Part shown: one piece after another, positions 33,447 to 34,345 of the stretch
Position numbering within the stretch: position 1 is the first letter of the stretch
Layout of the letters: each line of letters opens with the position of its first letter
NCBI GenBank assembly: GCA_902790935.1
Contig: CADATP010000021.1
Location: 1-34,345, forward strand
Direction of reading: 5' to 3'
Length of the DNA stretch: 34,345 bases
Source of the DNA: an uncultured Lachnospiraceae bacterium
GTDB lineage: Bacteria > Bacillota > Clostridia > Lachnospirales > Lachnospiraceae
Translations under genes and position numbers: made by a program
The notes under the pieces: generated by a model
Told to the model about the DNA's origin: nothing
Seen by the model: the letters and a program-made list of their open reading frames with translations, nothing else
Database searches by the model: none

Positions 33447-34199
33447 TTATTCTCCTTTTGCTTCTTCCTGTGCTCTTGCCAATTCTTCTCTGATTTCCTC
33501 TTCGCTCTTGCCATCTGCGGATGTCTCATCCTTATAGATCTCACCGTCCATAATGTGGATGATCCTGTCAGCCTTTGCCGCAATAGTTGGGTCGTGGGTG
33601 ATAATGATAACCGTTCGTCCCTCGTCATGCAGCTTCTTAAGGATCTCAAGGATCTCTGCGCTGGACTTTGAATCAAGGTTACCTGTGGGCTCATCCGCAA
33701 GTATGATAGGCGGAGCCTGGGCAATCGCTCTTGCTATCGCAACTCTTTGCTGCTGTCCTCCGGACATTTCAGACGGCTTATGGGTCATTCTTTTTTCAAG
33801 TCCGACTTTCTTTAACGCTTCCCTTGCAAGTTCAATCCTCTTTGCCTTCGGAACCCTCCTGTATATAAGCGGCAGCTCAACATTTTCAAGGGCCGTCAGG
33901 GACGGTATCAGATTGAAACCCTGAAAAATAAAGCCTATCTCCTTATTTCTTATATCCGAAAGTTCATCATCAAGCATCTCCGCCACGTCCCTGCCGTGCA
34001 AAAGGTACGTACCCGAAGTCGGCACATCAAGACATCCAAGCATATTCATAAGAGTAGATTTTCCCGAGCCCGATTGACCGATTATGGCTACAAACTCCTT
34101 CTCTCCTATTTTTAATGAAATATGATTGAGCGCTTTTACTTCATTTTCTCCCGGGTTATATATCTTCGACATATCCGAGATCTCTATCAGTTCCGGCAT
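33447..34199 (-). CDS. ABC transporter ATPase, MacB/LolD/YknY type
   Basis: Cytosolic motor of the exporter. The 250 residues contain Walker A GQSGSGKST (41-49), Q-loop FQGFNLIPSLTALENVELPL (Gln93), signature SGGQQQRVAIARA (from 146), Walker B IILADEPTGNLD (Glu170) and the switch His202. These motifs place it in the LolD/MacB-type exporter ATPase group. An acidic C-terminal tail (SEEEIREELARAQEE) follows. I chose the ATG at 34197-34199 because AGAGGAAA lies 7 nt upstream; an in-frame start at 34265 has no ribosome site. It is the first gene of the four-gene operon, and its upstream region carries phased direct repeats. Confidence 0.95.
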   Translation of the reverse strand: MPELIEISDMSKIYNPGENEVKALNHISLKIGEKEFVAIIGQSGSGKSTLMNMLGCLDVPTSGTYLLHGRDVAEMLDDELSDIRNKEIGFIFQGFNLIPSLTALENVELPLIYRRVPKAKRIELAREALKKVGLEKRMTHKPSEMSGGQQQRVAIARAIAQAPPIILADEPTGNLDSKSSAEILEILKKLHDEGRTVIIITHDPTIAAKADRIIHIMDGEIYKDETSADGKSEEEIREELARAQEEAKGE

Positions 34200-34254
34200 T
34201 TTAGTTTCCTCTTTTTGTTTGTTTTCGCTACGTATAAACCTGTCTTTTATTCTG

Positions 34255-34260
34255 ACTATA
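34255..34260 (-). promoter_or_regulatory. Candidate -10 box of the exporter operon
   Basis: TATAGT on the minus strand, 55 bp before the ATPase ATG. The -35 position overlaps the 34280-34300 palindrome and does not match consensus, which suits an activator-dependent promoter. Confidence 0.35.
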
Positions 34261-34279
34261 CCCATAATAACGCAAAAGG

Positions 34280-34300
34280 AGTTTCCATAAAATGGAAACT
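34280..34300. promoter_or_regulatory. 9-bp palindrome upstream of the exporter operon
   Basis: AGTTTCCAT (34280-34288) and ATGGAAACT (34292-34300) are perfect inverted copies around AAA. It may be an operator or, in RNA, a stem. It lies between the phased repeats and the candidate -10. Confidence 0.5.
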
Positions 34301-34301
34301 T

Positions 34302-34328
34302 CTTAATCTTACCTTAACATAACCTTAA
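34302..34328 (-). promoter_or_regulatory. Three TTAAG direct repeats at 11-bp spacing
   Basis: TTAAG on the minus strand (CTTAA on plus) occurs at 34302-34306, 34313-34317 and 34324-34328, exactly 11 bp apart. Two copies read TTAAGG. One-turn-phased direct repeats upstream of a poor -35 are typical binding sites of OmpR/PhoB-family response regulators. No such regulator gene lies in the window. Confidence 0.55.
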
Positions 34329-34345
34329 TGACACAGGGGGACGGG
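34329..34345 (-). repeat. GC-rich REP-like repeat, copy 3 (inverted, cut by window edge)
   Basis: TGACACAGGGGGACGGG is the exact reverse complement of the 17-mer at 29334-29350 and 29366-29382. It continues beyond the window. It lies on the far side of the exporter operon from copies 1 and 2 and in opposite orientation. Confidence 0.85.

Noticed and set aside
33446..33724. N-terminal extension of the adaptor protein into the ATPase gene
   Set aside because: The extension is an out-of-frame reading of the ATPase coding region. A strong AAAGGAG directly precedes the ATG at 33445, followed by a basic stretch and the membrane helix.

Overview
The window reads as chromosomal DNA of an anaerobic, plant-polysaccharide-using Firmicute of the Lachnospiraceae, most like Butyrivibrio and its relatives. 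The reasons are a GH3 beta-glucosidase with the inverted domain order known from rumen Clostridia, a mannonate dehydratase, strong AGGAGG-type ribosome sites, TTG/GTG starts, a MurE with the meso-diaminopimelate motif, and the priA-def-fmt-rsmB-rlmN-prpC-prkC-rsgA gene order typical of Firmicutes. The genus is inference.

Layout. Positions 1-542 (minus) hold the N-terminal half of uxuA. Next come a GGDEF protein (713-2485) and a 951-residue GH3 enzyme (2594-5449), then carB (5571-8792) and uraA (8951-10309), two pyrimidine genes separated by a leader rich in hairpins. Positions 10516-22018 (minus) carry a tight housekeeping run: murE, priA, def, fmt, rsmB, rlmN, prpC (PP2C), prkC (PASTA kinase), rsgA. 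Upstream of it (22096-24220, minus) lie an output-less double-receiver protein, a membrane-anchored zinc-ribbon protein and a small membrane protein. At 24220/24470 the strand switches. The plus strand then carries a two-gene unit: a 1219-residue membrane protein joining an ECF S-component-like domain, a beta-propeller sensor, a Y_Y_Y domain and an HD-GYP c-di-GMP phosphodiesterase, overlapping by ATGA a BMP/PnrA-type substrate-binding protein. The last 5 kb (29386-34199, minus) is a MacAB/YknXYZ-like exporter operon: ATPase, membrane-fusion adaptor, two FtsX/MacB permeases.

How they may work together. The housekeeping run links wall-precursor synthesis, formyl-Met metabolism, rRNA methylation, ribosome assembly and a wall-sensing kinase/phosphatase pair. 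The GGDEF and HD-GYP proteins suggest c-di-GMP turnover. The HD-GYP/BMP pair has no ABC transporter partner beside it and is the best candidate here for an undescribed sensory system: a ligand-binding protein and a vitamin/nucleoside-transporter-like membrane domain apparently feeding a c-di-GMP phosphodiesterase.

Other points of interest are GC-rich 17-bp repeats in inverted orientation on both sides of the exporter operon, a triple 11-bp-phased TTAAG repeat upstream of that operon, and a possible attenuator upstream of carB. No rRNA, tRNA, CRISPR array, transposase or phage gene was seen. No gene-free stretch exceeds about 250 bases.
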